A stretch of 46,531 nucleotides of DNA. Origin: Chloroflexota bacterium. Its GTDB lineage: Bacteria; Chloroflexota; Anaerolineae; Aggregatilineales; Aggregatilineaceae. The position numbers and the translations under genes are program-made. The stretch lies in the NCBI GenBank assembly GCA_012729765.1, contig JAAYCM010000108.1, positions 1 to 46,531 on the forward strand, in the 5' to 3' direction. Below the pieces are notes generated by a model that saw only the letters and a program-made list of their open reading frames with translations, was not told where the DNA came from and did no database searches. Of the stretch, positions 23,358 to 31,193 are shown in pieces; the stretch's first letter is position 1, and each line of letters opens with the position of its first letter.

Positions 23358-24464
23358 ATGAAAATCCTGATGCTGTCCAAGGCGCTCGTCGTGGGCGCTT
23401 ATCAACGCAAGGCCGAAGAGATCGCCCGCCTGCCGGAGATCGATCTGCGCGTGCTGGTCCCGCCCGGCTGGCGTGATCCCGATCGCGGGATGCTGCCGCT
23501 GGAGCGCGCCCACGTCGAAGGCTACGATCTGCGCGCCACACCGATCCGCTTCAACGGGCATTTTCACCTGCACTACTACCCGGAATTCGGGCGGCAGGTG
23601 CGCGCCTTCCGCCCCGACGTGGTCCACATCGACGAGGAACCGTACAATCTGGCGACGTGGCACGCGCTCTGGCACGCGCGCCGCGCCGGGGCCAGGACGC
23701 TGTTCTTTAGCTGGCAGAATATCGCGCGCGATTATCCGCTGCCGGTACGCTGGGGCGAGCAGTGGGTGCTGCGCCACGTGGATTATGCCGTCGTGGGCAC
23801 GCAGAGCGCCGCCGAGGTCTGGCGCGCCAAGGGCTATCGCGGGCCACTGGCGGTGATCCCGCAGTTCGGCGTCGATCCCGACCTGTTCAGCCCGGCTCCA
23901 CGCTCGCGCCAGGGCGGGACCCTGGTGATCGGGTTTGTGGGGCGGCTGGTCGAGGAGAAAGGCGGGGCCGATCTGCTCGACGCGCTGGCCCGGCTCGACG
24001 GCCTGCCCTGGCAGCTCGACGTGATCGGGGATGGCCCGGCCAAACCGGCCCTGATCGAGCAGGCCCGGCGGCTGCGGCTGGCGGATCGTGTCACCTTCGA
24101 CACGCTGCCTTCGACCCGGATGCCCGGCTACTATCGCGGCCTGGACGCGCTGATCGTGCCGTCGCTGACGCGCCCCAACTGGAAAGAGCAATTCGGGCGG
24201 GTGATCATCGAGGCGATGGCGTGCGGCGTGCCGGTGATCGGCTCGTCCAGCGGCGCGATCCCAGACGTGGTCGGCGACGCCGGGCTGATCTTCCCCGAAG
24301 GCGACGTAACCGCCCTGGCCGACCGGCTGGGGCAGATCATGCGCCACCCCGAAGTGCGGCGCGACCTGGCCGCGCGCGGGCGGCGGCGCGTGCTGGAGCG
24401 TTACACGCAGGCACACGTCGCGGCGCAAACGGTCGCCGTCTATGAGTCCCTGCTGGCACCCTGA
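23358..24464 (+). CDS. GT4-family glycosyltransferase
   Basis: 368 residues, single cytosolic GT-B protein. The N-domain begins MKILMLSKALVVG and has FRPDVVHIDEEPYNLATW. The C-domain has IGFVGRLVEEKGGADLL and the GT4 signature EQFGRVIIEAMACGVPVIG, with the conserved E-x7-E that binds the nucleotide sugar. IPQFGVDPDLFSP is the usual interdomain segment. It would transfer a hexose from a nucleotide donor to a lipid or glycan acceptor. No other glycan genes flank it. Confidence 0.9.
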   Translation: MKILMLSKALVVGAYQRKAEEIARLPEIDLRVLVPPGWRDPDRGMLPLERAHVEGYDLRATPIRFNGHFHLHYYPEFGRQVRAFRPDVVHIDEEPYNLATWHALWHARRAGARTLFFSWQNIARDYPLPVRWGEQWVLRHVDYAVVGTQSAAEVWRAKGYRGPLAVIPQFGVDPDLFSPAPRSRQGGTLVIGFVGRLVEEKGGADLLDALARLDGLPWQLDVIGDGPAKPALIEQARRLRLADRVTFDTLPSTRMPGYYRGLDALIVPSLTRPNWKEQFGRVIIEAMACGVPVIGSSSGAIPDVVGDAGLIFPEGDVTALADRLGQIMRHPEVRRDLAARGRRRVLERYTQAHVAAQTVAVYESLLAP

Positions 24465-24481
24465 TTTGTGTAGTTCGACCC

Positions 24482-24510
24482 TTGTCACCACCCCTGCCCC
24501 GCGCTAGAGT
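24482..24510 (+). promoter_or_regulatory. Promoter candidate for the HAD hydrolase gene
   Basis: TTGTCA (24482-24487, 5/6), a 17-bp spacer and TAGAGT (24505-24510, 4/6), 34 bp before ATG 24544. It would drive the HAD, P-loop kinase and possibly the nitrilase genes. Confidence 0.45.
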
Positions 24511-24543
24511 CGCGTCATCGTTCAACCTGAGGAAATTGTACGG

Positions 24544-25320
24544 ATGCTGAAAGCTGTTCTGTTTGATCTTGATCGCACGCTGATTGATTGGGACTCAGCC
24601 GAACCCTGGGAAGTCTACCAGGCGCGGCGGCTGAAGAAGCTCCACGATTTTGTGCACCGCGAGCTGCACCCGCTGAGCTGTAACGCCGACGAGTTCTTCG
24701 AGACGTTCGCGCTGAGCCTGGGCAACGCCTGGAAAGAAGGCAACGAGACGCTGATCGCGCCGAGCGTGATGCGTGTGCTCGACGAGCTGCTGCGCGGCTA
24801 TGGCGTGCCGGAAGACCGGCTGGATATGCACGCCGTGATGACCGGCTATGACTGGCAGCCTGCCGAGGGTGAGCGGGCCTATCCCGACGTGCTGGAAGTG
24901 CTGCCGGAGCTGCGCGCGCATGGCATCCAGCTTGGGATCGTGACCAACGCCACGCTGCCGATGCAGCACCGCGATCGCGAGCTGGCGGCGGCGGGCATCC
25001 TGGAATTGTTCCCGCACTGCCGCATCTCGGCGGTCGAGGTCGGCTATCTCAAGCCCCACCGCGCGATCTTCGAGCGGGCGCTGGAGATGCTGGATGTGCG
25101 GCCCGAAGAAGCCGTGTTCGTGGGCGACAATCTGAGGGCCGATGTGCGCGGCGCGCAGGCGGTGGGCATGTATGCCGTGTGGCGGGCCGAGCCAGGCGAG
25201 GAACTGCCCGCGGAGAGTGAGATCGAGCCGGACGGGACGATCCGCACCCTGCACGAGCTGCTGCCGCTGCTCGACCGCTGGTATCCCAACTGGCGCGCCA
25301 ACGGGCATCATAAGCCATGA
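24544..25320 (+). CDS. HAD-superfamily hydrolase
   Basis: 258 residues. Motif I LFDLDRTLIDW supplies the nucleophile Asp8 and acid/base Asp10. Motif II is GIVTNAT, motif III the Lys in GYLKPHRAIFERAL, and motif IV VFVGDNLRADVRGA. A helical cap lies between motifs I and II, placing it in the haloacid-dehalogenase/phosphoglycolate-phosphatase-like class. It is most likely a phosphatase of a small metabolite. Its TGA overlaps the next gene as ATGA. Confidence 0.88.
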   Translation: MLKAVLFDLDRTLIDWDSAEPWEVYQARRLKKLHDFVHRELHPLSCNADEFFETFALSLGNAWKEGNETLIAPSVMRVLDELLRGYGVPEDRLDMHAVMTGYDWQPAEGERAYPDVLEVLPELRAHGIQLGIVTNATLPMQHRDRELAAAGILELFPHCRISAVEVGYLKPHRAIFERALEMLDVRPEEAVFVGDNLRADVRGAQAVGMYAVWRAEPGEELPAESEIEPDGTIRTLHELLPLLDRWYPNWRANGHHKP

Positions 25321-25862
25321 CGCTGTTTGAGTCGGCCCCTTATCGCAACCTGATTCTGACCGGCTCGATGGGCGTGGGCAAGACCTCGATCGGGCGGCTG
25401 GTGGCGCGCCAGCTCAGCGCCGATTTCTACGATCTTGAAACCGAGATTCTGACGCGTGAGGGCCAATCGGCGGACCAGATCCGCGAGATGTTTGGCGAAG
25501 CGCGGCTCAAGGCGCTCGAAGCGGTTGCCGTGCGCGATCTGACGCTGCACCGCCACTCGGTCCTGGTGATTCACGGCCCGGCGGTGCTGGACGACATCAA
25601 CCGCGAGCGGCTGCTCGAATCGGGCACGCTCCTGTGCCTGACCTGCGCGCTCAACGAGATTCTGCGGCGGCTGCACGTCGCGCGCGGGGTGTGGTTCCAC
25701 AATCCATATAACCGCGCCATTATGCTGAGCCGTCTCAAGCGTGAGCGGCGTGTGACCCAACTGGACCTGCCGCAGCTCGATACCACCCGGCTGACGACCG
25801 AGGCGGCGGCGGCCAGTGTGATCGAATTCTGGCTCAGTCAGGCCGGGTTGACGTCGGCCTGA
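25317..25862 (+). CDS. Shikimate-kinase-like P-loop kinase
   Basis: 181 residues. Walker A GSMGVGKTS (about 16-24), then ADFYDLETEILTREGQSADQ, where DLE resembles the substrate-binding DxD region of shikimate kinases, and FGEARLKALEAVAVRDL. The second half departs from AroK: it lacks the usual GGG loop, has LVIHGPAVLDD instead, and ends with a helix EAAAASVIEFWLS. It is probably a specialised small-molecule or regulatory kinase rather than AroK itself. It is translationally coupled to the HAD gene, so the two may act on one metabolite. Confidence 0.72.
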   Translation: MTLFESAPYRNLILTGSMGVGKTSIGRLVARQLSADFYDLETEILTREGQSADQIREMFGEARLKALEAVAVRDLTLHRHSVLVIHGPAVLDDINRERLLESGTLLCLTCALNEILRRLHVARGVWFHNPYNRAIMLSRLKRERRVTQLDLPQLDTTRLTTEAAAASVIEFWLSQAGLTSA

Positions 25863-25887
25863 CGCTACGGAAAGGATACTGCCCGGT

Positions 25888-26664
25888 ATGAGCAGCGTAA
25901 CGCTAACGCTGGCCCAGATGCAGGTGCGCAACGGCGTGCCGCGCACCAACTGGACCAATATGCAAGCCATGACGACCGAAGCCGCCCGGCGCGGCTCCGA
26001 TGCGGTGATTTTCCCGGAGCTGTGGGACGCGGGGATGAGGTTTGAAGTGGCGAAGGATGTCGCCAGCAGCCTGAGCGGCGGCCTGTTCGCGCAGGTCGCG
26101 GCGCTGGCCCGCCAGCAGGATATCCACATCTTCGGCACCCAGTACGAGAAGCGCGGCACCGGCTTCCACAACACGCTGGCCGCCATCTCGCCCCGCAGTG
26201 GGGTGATGGCCGCCTATCGCAAGATTCACCTCTTCCCGCTCGACGACGAGGATAAGTGGTTGATGCCGGGCGAAGCGCCGCTGGCGCTGGATATGCCCTG
26301 GGGCCGGACGGCCTTCGCCATCTGCTACGATCTGCGCTTCCCGGAGCTGTTCCGTCGCTATGCCAGTGAGGGCGCGGCGCTGGTGATCGTGCCGGCGGCG
26401 TGGCCGCACCCGCGCCTGGAGCACTTCCGTACACTGCTGCGCGCTCGCGCCATCGAGAACCAATGCTTCGTGGCGGCGGTGAATCGTGTCGGCATGGAAG
26501 AGGATGGGACGCACTATTTCGGGCACTCGTGCGTGATCGATCCCTGGGGCGAGATCGTGGTCGAGGCGGGCGGGACCGAGGGACTGTTCACCGCCACCAT
26601 CGATCTGGATTTTGTGCGCGAGGTACGCCAGGCGCTCCCCGCGCTGGACAGCCGACGGCTGTAG
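25888..26664 (+). CDS. Carbon-nitrogen hydrolase (nitrilase superfamily, omega-amidase-like)
   Basis: 258 residues, the usual length. The catalytic triad is present: Glu44 in FPELWDAG, Lys112 in YRKIHLFPL and Cys146 in AICYDLRFPELFR. The region LLRARAIENQCFVAAVNRVG and the closing VIDPWGEIVVEAG are typical of the NIT2/omega-amidase and related amidase branch. It hydrolyses an amide such as alpha-ketoglutaramate or a deaminated glutathione; the substrate is not resolvable. Starts 25 bp after the kinase gene with AAAGGA upstream. Confidence 0.9.
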   Translation: MSSVTLTLAQMQVRNGVPRTNWTNMQAMTTEAARRGSDAVIFPELWDAGMRFEVAKDVASSLSGGLFAQVAALARQQDIHIFGTQYEKRGTGFHNTLAAISPRSGVMAAYRKIHLFPLDDEDKWLMPGEAPLALDMPWGRTAFAICYDLRFPELFRRYASEGAALVIVPAAWPHPRLEHFRTLLRARAIENQCFVAAVNRVGMEEDGTHYFGHSCVIDPWGEIVVEAGGTEGLFTATIDLDFVREVRQALPALDSRRL

Positions 26665-26692
26665 ACCGCGCCCGGCACATGTGACACGTTCT

Positions 26693-26733
26693 TGTAGGGG
26701 CGAGGCTTGCCTCGCCCGCCGGCATCCCTACAT
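26693..26733. repeat. Intergenic palindromic repeat, copy 3
   Basis: TGTAGGGGCGAGGCTTGCCT then CGCCC, a near-perfect palindrome, followed by a second arm CCCTACATG that completes the outer TGTAGGG stem after a short insertion. It lies between the convergent nitrilase and lipoprotein genes. Confidence 0.75.
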
Positions 26734-26754
26734 GATGATCCCTCGTGCGACGCG

Positions 26755-27627
26755 CTACGGCGCGAGCGGGCCGGAGTGCTGCCCCTCGGCAGTGTAGATC
26801 GCGTAGACGCGCCCGCCGCTGCCGGTGAACATCGCGCCGCGCTCGAAGTCCTGCCACGTGCTGCCGAACGGCGTTTCGTGCAGCAGCCCCCAGCCCAGCG
26901 CATCCCGCACCGGCTGGTTAGATCGCCATGCCAGCCCGAAGCCGCGCACCGGCTGGATCAGCCCGCTGGGCGCGGCAAAGGCGGGATCGTCGCTTGGCAT
27001 CCCTTCTTCCCAACTGTCGGCTAACTGCCAGAACTGCCCGTTGTGCGCCAGCGCGTAAATCTGGCGTGTGCTGCGCCAGTACATCTCGCCCCGCTCGAAC
27101 GGCTGTGTCACCAGCTCGATCGCCATCCCGCCGGTGATCGGGCAGCCGAGCCGCTGCGGGACGGATGGATTCGTGTTGTAGGCGTTGGCGAAGGCCGGCG
27201 CGACCGGCACACTGCACGCTCCGCTGCCGCCGCTCGATGGCGGCACGACGCCCCCGCCGCTGATGGCCGATCCGCCCGGTGCCGCGTCGAAGACATAGGG
27301 CACCAGGGTCGGGATGTCAGCCGGGCCGCCTTCGCCGCTCTCGGATGTCGGCTCGCCCATGAAAATCCCGGCATAGGGCGTCAGGGTGGCGGTGGGGCGC
27401 GGCGGGGCCGGGGTAGCGGTCGGCTGTGCGACATCGACCGTTTCCGCGACGATCAGGACGGCGGTTGGCGTGATCGTCATCTCGACCGTGGCGATCTCTT
27501 TGGGCAGCGCGTCGAAGCCGGTCAGAACGGCGGGATCGCCCCCTTGTGGCTCCGGCGAGTCGCCGCCGCACGCGGCTAGCAGCGCCGCCAGCGCGATCAG
27601 TATTCCCATCAGCCGGCGGCGCATCAT
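26755..27627 (-). CDS. Secreted lipoprotein with repeat-rich C-terminus
   Basis: 290 residues. The signal peptide has RRRLMGILIALAALLAACGG, a lipobox LAAC with lipidation at about Cys20. A Thr/Pro-rich linker follows (TPAPPRPTATLTP), then a Gly/Ser stretch. The C-terminal 150 residues are a Trp/Gly-rich domain (LGCPITGGMAIELVTQPFER, MYWRSTRQIYALAHNGQFW, TWQDFERGAMFT) resembling LGFP-type repeats, which appear in extracellular proteins of Chloroflexota and Actinomycetota. Function is unknown. Start ATG overlaps the NUDIX gene's TGA as ATGA, although the two products share no obvious task. Confidence 0.85.
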   Translation of the reverse strand: MMRRRLMGILIALAALLAACGGDSPEPQGGDPAVLTGFDALPKEIATVEMTITPTAVLIVAETVDVAQPTATPAPPRPTATLTPYAGIFMGEPTSESGEGGPADIPTLVPYVFDAAPGGSAISGGGVVPPSSGGSGACSVPVAPAFANAYNTNPSVPQRLGCPITGGMAIELVTQPFERGEMYWRSTRQIYALAHNGQFWQLADSWEEGMPSDDPAFAAPSGLIQPVRGFGLAWRSNQPVRDALGWGLLHETPFGSTWQDFERGAMFTGSGGRVYAIYTAEGQHSGPLAP

Positions 27628-28193
27628 GGTGTCTGCTCCGCCAGGTGCGCGCGCAGGGCCGCTTCGCAGAGCAGGATCGCCAGCGCGCTCGGCCCGGCCT
27701 TGATCCCGCCGGTGCGCGCCCGGTGCAGCGCTTCCTCGACCGGCACGCGGCGCAGCGTGATATGCTCGGTCTGCTCGCGCTGCGGCTCGCCCAGTGTCAC
27801 GCCCAGCGCCAGAAAAACGTGCGCGACGCCGTCCCCGATCCCGTTCATCAGGTAAAACTCAGACACGTGCATCAGCCGTGCCGCCGTGCCGCCGATCTCC
27901 TCACGCAGCTCCTGCGCGGCGGCAGCTTCGAGCGTCTGCCCCGGCTCGACCGTTCCGGCGGGCACTTCCAGGCACCACGCATCGACGGCGTAGCGGTACT
28001 GCTCGATTAACACGATCTCGCCCCCGGTTGTGACCGGGACAATCCACACGGCGGGCGGCTTCTCGATCAGCGTGTAAGTCAGTGTGCTGCCATCGGCGGC
28101 GGCCAACTGGTCCTGGCGCAGGTTGTACCAGCGGCTCTGCCACAGGTAGCGGCGGGCCAGCGTGGTATAGGGACGTGGACGATTCAAGCTCAT
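27624..28193 (-). CDS. NUDIX hydrolase, ADP-ribose pyrophosphatase-like
   Basis: 189 residues from ATG 28193 with AGGAAAG upstream; an in-frame extension to 28274 is unlikely. The NUDIX box reads GTVEPGQTLEAAAAQELREE followed by IGG. The metal-binding ELREE core is intact, but the usual first Glu and the Arg before EL are both Gln. Flanks IVLIEQYRYAVDAWCLEVPAG and MNGIGDGVAHVFLA match the ADP-ribose pyrophosphatase branch. It would clear ADP-ribose or a related nucleoside diphosphate. ATGA overlap with the lipoprotein gene. Confidence 0.87.
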   Translation of the reverse strand: MSLNRPRPYTTLARRYLWQSRWYNLRQDQLAAADGSTLTYTLIEKPPAVWIVPVTTGGEIVLIEQYRYAVDAWCLEVPAGTVEPGQTLEAAAAQELREEIGGTAARLMHVSEFYLMNGIGDGVAHVFLALGVTLGEPQREQTEHITLRRVPVEEALHRARTGGIKAGPSALAILLCEAALRAHLAEQTP

Positions 28194-28299
28194 AACTTTC
28201 CTGATTTCACGGGCGATCCTGAGCGAATTGTACGGTCGAACGCCGGTTTGTGCCACCCGTGCCGGTGCACACAACTTTCGCGCCGCCGCCGGAACAGGT

Positions 28300-28305
28300 T
28301 ATAAT
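28300..28305 (+). promoter_or_regulatory. Consensus -10 box upstream of gatC
   Basis: A perfect TATAAT, 44 bp before the GTG start of gatC. The -35 region (TTCGCG at 17 bp) is poor. On the opposite strand GTACAATTC (about 28233-28241) may be the -10 of the divergent NUDIX gene. Confidence 0.5.
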
Positions 28306-28349
28306 TCGCCTGAGCAACGGACCCATACCCACACCGGAGCAAATTCGCC

Positions 28350-28643
28350 GTGACGATTGATCGCCAAACGGTAGAACACATCGCGGAGCTGGCCAAGCTG
28401 GAGCTAACCGAGGACGAGATCGAGCTGTTCGCCGGGCAGCTTTCCGCCATTCTGGAATATGTCGAGCGGCTGCAAACCGTCGATACCGACGCCATCGCGC
28501 CGACCGCCTCGGTGCTGCCGCTGCGCAACGTCCTGCGGCCCGACGAGGCCCGACCCTCGCTCCCACGCGACGAAGCGCTGGCGAACGCCGCCGATCAGGC
28601 CGAGGGACAGTTCCGCGTCGAGGCCGTGCTAGAAGATGTGTAG
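28350..28643 (+). CDS. gatC: Aspartyl/glutamyl-tRNA amidotransferase subunit C
   Basis: 97 residues starting at GTG 28350, full length for GatC. Family features are VEHIAELAKLELTEDEIELF, LSAILEYVERLQTVDTD, and the C-terminal LRPDEARPSLPRDEAL with GQFRVEAVLED. GatC wraps GatA and stabilises the GatCAB complex that converts Glu-tRNA(Gln) or Asp-tRNA(Asn). gatA and gatB are not adjacent in this window; the next gene is a receiver-like protein. Confidence 0.95.
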   Translation: MTIDRQTVEHIAELAKLELTEDEIELFAGQLSAILEYVERLQTVDTDAIAPTASVLPLRNVLRPDEARPSLPRDEALANAADQAEGQFRVEAVLEDV

Positions 28644-28685
28644 TGCCGGCGCGCCCATGTGGGCGGCTGCCCGAAGGATAGGACC

Positions 28686-29645
28686 GTGAGCCAGGAAAAA
28701 TCTACCCGCCACCTGCTGATCATTGACCCCGATCTCCAACTGCTGGCCTTGCTCCAGCAGCATTTCGCGGGCCTGGGCTACCAGGTCGATCTGGCCTCGA
28801 CCGGCGAGGATGGGCTGGCTATGGCGACCGCCAACCACCCCGACCTGATTCTGCTCTCTGCCCAGATGCCGGGACTCTCCGGCCTGGACGTGTTCCGCGA
28901 GCTGCGCGATCGCCCCCGCACCGGCCACATCCCGGTGATGATCCTGGCCGGGCAGCAGGAAGCCATGCTCCAAAACCAGATTCTCGAAGAGGGTGTCTAC
29001 GACGTGATCGAGAAGCCGGTGGACGTGGATATCCTGGCGCTGCGGGTGCGGAACGCCCTGCGCCGCGCTGAGCGCGAGGGCCTGACCGAGCCGCGCACCG
29101 GCCTGCCGACCGGGCGCCTGATCGACGAGCGGCTGCGCGCGCTGGAACGCGAGCGCGGCTGGTACCGGATCGATCTCGCGCTCGCCGGCTTCGACGACTT
29201 CCGCGATCTGTACGGCTTCGTGACCGCCAACGAGGCGCTGCGCTTCGCGGGCAGCCTGGTCGCGCAGATCGTCAACGAGTACGGCAGCCCCAATGATTTC
29301 GTCGGGCATCCCAACGGCAGCGAGGAATTTGTAATTGTCACGACTCAGGCACACGGTCCGCGCCTGGAGCAGGTGCTCGCGCAGCGCGTCACGCAGGAAA
29401 TGCGGTCGTTCTACAACTTCATGGAGCGCGAGCAGGGGTTTGTGCTGGCCGAGGACGCGAGCGGAAACCCGGTCCAGAAGCCGCTGATGGCCGCGCGCTG
29501 CACGTCCAGTGCCGGCGAGCCGGATCCCAACGCCGCGTCTGGACCGGCTCATGCCGACAGCGTGGACACAAGCTGGCAGGATGCCGAAACGGATACCAGC
29601 CTGCCGCAAGACGATTCATCCGGCGGCCCGTCGTTGGAGTGGTAG
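28686..29645 (+). CDS. Degenerate receiver plus degenerate GGDEF-like protein
   Basis: 319 residues from GTG 28686 (AAGGATAGG upstream). Residues about 8-125 are a receiver fold: LIIDPDLQLL, PDLILLSAQMPGLSGLDVF and VIEKPVDVDILALRVRNAL. The phospho-acceptor Asp is replaced by Ser58 and the switch Thr by Ala, while the Lys of EKP remains. Residues about 135-255 resemble a GGDEF domain (PRTGLPTGRLIDERL), but the signature reads NGSEEF, so cyclase activity is doubtful. A disordered acidic tail follows. It is probably a phosphorylation-independent scaffold or ligand-binding protein. It follows gatC on the same strand. Confidence 0.82.
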   Translation: MSQEKSTRHLLIIDPDLQLLALLQQHFAGLGYQVDLASTGEDGLAMATANHPDLILLSAQMPGLSGLDVFRELRDRPRTGHIPVMILAGQQEAMLQNQILEEGVYDVIEKPVDVDILALRVRNALRRAEREGLTEPRTGLPTGRLIDERLRALERERGWYRIDLALAGFDDFRDLYGFVTANEALRFAGSLVAQIVNEYGSPNDFVGHPNGSEEFVIVTTQAHGPRLEQVLAQRVTQEMRSFYNFMEREQGFVLAEDASGNPVQKPLMAARCTSSAGEPDPNAASGPAHADSVDTSWQDAETDTSLPQDDSSGGPSLEW

Positions 29646-29671
29646 GCGGGTTTCTGCTCAGGGACATACAA

Positions 29672-29704
29672 CGGGCGAGGCCATGTGCCCCGCCCGATTT
29701 TATT
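29672..29704 (+). terminator. Rho-independent terminator after the receiver-like gene
   Basis: CGGGCG (29672-29677) pairs with CGCCCG (29691-29696), with inner GG/CC, then ATTTTATT. On the minus strand the same hairpin is followed by TTGTATGT, so it may also end pyrH. The stem resembles the GAGGC repeat family. Confidence 0.65.
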
Positions 29705-29734
29705 CCTGTCTACCCCGACTGGAACGCGCGTGGG

Positions 29735-30469
29735 TCAGTCCCCACTGATATACGTCCCGACCGGCTTACCCAGCACCGCCTCCACCAGGCTGTGATCGTC
29801 CCACACATTGAGGACGATCAGCGGCAGTTGGTTGTCCATGCAGAGCGTGATCGCCGTCAGGTCCATCACGCGCAGGCGGTATTCGAGCGCCTGTGAGAAG
29901 GAAATCCGCTCGAAGCGCGTGGCGTTGGGGTTCAGCTTCGGGTCCTCGGTATACACGCCGTCCACCTGCGTGCCCTTGATAATGACCTCAGCGTTGATCT
30001 CCATAGCGCGCAGCGCGGCGGCGGTATCGGTCGTGAAGTAGGGGTTGCCGGTGCCGCCCGCAATAATCACGACGCGCCCTTTCTCCATGTGGCGGATGGC
30101 GCGCAGCCGGATGTATGGCTCGGCCACCTGGTTCATCATGATCGCGGTCTGCACGCGCGTCGGCACGCCGCTCCGTTCCAGCGCGTCCTGCAGTGCCAGC
30201 CCGTTCATCACCGTCGCAATCATGCCCATGTGATCGGCAGTCGCCTGCTCCATGCCGCGCTCGACGCCGCGCTGCCCGCGCCACAGATTGCCCGCCCCGA
30301 TCACCAGCCCGACCTGCACGCCGAGATCGTGGACGGCCTTGATCTTGGCCGAGATCACGGCGGCCTGATCGGGATCGATGCCGCACCCGCCGCGCCCGGC
30401 GAGCGCTTCACCGCTCAGCTTGAGCAGAATCCGGCGATAGGGGAGTTGCTGCTGGTTGTCTGTCGTCAT
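29735..30469 (-). CDS. pyrH: UMP kinase
   Basis: 244 residues from ATG 30469 with GAGGAA upstream. All hallmarks are present: [65 protein letters not shown] and [14 protein letters not shown]. Bacterial PyrH is a hexameric amino-acid-kinase-fold enzyme that makes UDP from UMP and ATP. The order rpsB-tsf-pyrH is widespread, but here a strong terminator separates tsf from pyrH, so pyrH may rely on readthrough or its own promoter. Confidence 0.97.
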   Translation of the reverse strand: MTTDNQQQLPYRRILLKLSGEALAGRGGCGIDPDQAAVISAKIKAVHDLGVQVGLVIGAGNLWRGQRGVERGMEQATADHMGMIATVMNGLALQDALERSGVPTRVQTAIMMNQVAEPYIRLRAIRHMEKGRVVIIAGGTGNPYFTTDTAAALRAMEINAEVIIKGTQVDGVYTEDPKLNPNATRFERISFSQALEYRLRVMDLTAITLCMDNQLPLIVLNVWDDHSLVEAVLGKPVGTYISGD

Positions 30470-30524
30470 CGTGTTCCTCATCTGGTTCAGTGGGTGAATA
30501 TACAACCTGACGGCTGCGACAAAA

Positions 30525-30555
30525 AAGGGGATTAGGTAATGACCCTAATCCCCTT
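30525..30555 (-). terminator. Rho-independent terminator after tsf
   Basis: A perfect 12-bp stem, AAGGGGATTAGG (30525-30536) with CCTAATCCCCTT (30544-30555), and a 7-nt loop. On the minus strand it is followed by TTTTTT. It lies 27 bp after the tsf stop and before pyrH. Confidence 0.92.
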
Positions 30556-30581
30556 GATTGGTTCACTCTGGCAACCTCGGC

Positions 30582-31187
30582 TTACGCCTCGTTCCCTTCG
30601 CCGACGGCGAAGCGCGAGAAGCGGCTGACTATGATATTCTCGCCGAGGTCGGCGATCGCGTGCTGGACCATCTGGCCGATGGTCACGCTGTCGTCCTTGA
30701 TGAACGGCTGCTCGAAGAGCACGATCTCTTCGTAGAACTTCTCCATGCGGCCATCTACGATCTTATCGGCGACGGCTTCGGGTTTGCCTTCTTCCAGGGC
30801 GCGGCGGCGCTGCAGCTGGCGCTCGGCCTCGACTACCGCTTCGGGCACATCCTCGCGGCGGACATACTGCGGGTTGAGGTTGGCAATCTGGAGCCCGATG
30901 TCGTTCGCCAGATCGCGGAAGCGATCGGTGTTGGCGACGAAATCCGTCTCACAGTTCAGCTCAAGCAGGACGCCCAGGCGGTGGTTGTGATGCAGGTAGA
31001 CGTGGATGATCCCCTCGTTGGTGGCGCGCCCGACCTTCTTGCTGGCCTTGGCCAGACCCTTATCGCGCAGGTATTCGGCAGCTTTGTTCATATCGCCGCC
31101 AAACTGCTCAAGCGCGTTCTTGCAGTCCAGCGGACCGGCGCCGGTCATCTCACGCAGTTCTTTCACCATCTGTGCTGTTACTGCCAT
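30582..31187 (-). CDS. tsf: Translation elongation factor Ts, short form
   Basis: 201 residues, ATG 31187 with GAGGAATAA upstream, 6 bp after rpsB. The N-terminal UBA-like domain is KELREMTGAGPLDCKNALEQ, and the EF-Tu contact motif NCETDFVANTDRF is intact. At about 200 residues it lacks the second core subdomain of E. coli EF-Ts (283), as in Thermus, cyanobacteria and Chloroflexota. It exchanges GDP for GTP on EF-Tu. Confidence 0.96.
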   Translation of the reverse strand: MAVTAQMVKELREMTGAGPLDCKNALEQFGGDMNKAAEYLRDKGLAKASKKVGRATNEGIIHVYLHHNHRLGVLLELNCETDFVANTDRFRDLANDIGLQIANLNPQYVRREDVPEAVVEAERQLQRRRALEEGKPEAVADKIVDGRMEKFYEEIVLFEQPFIKDDSVTIGQMVQHAIADLGENIIVSRFSRFAVGEGNEA

Positions 31188-31193
31188 TAGGGT

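Noticed and set aside
23277..24491. 404-codon frame antisense to the glycosyltransferase
   Set aside because: The plus-strand GT4 protein has complete motifs; the antisense product has none.
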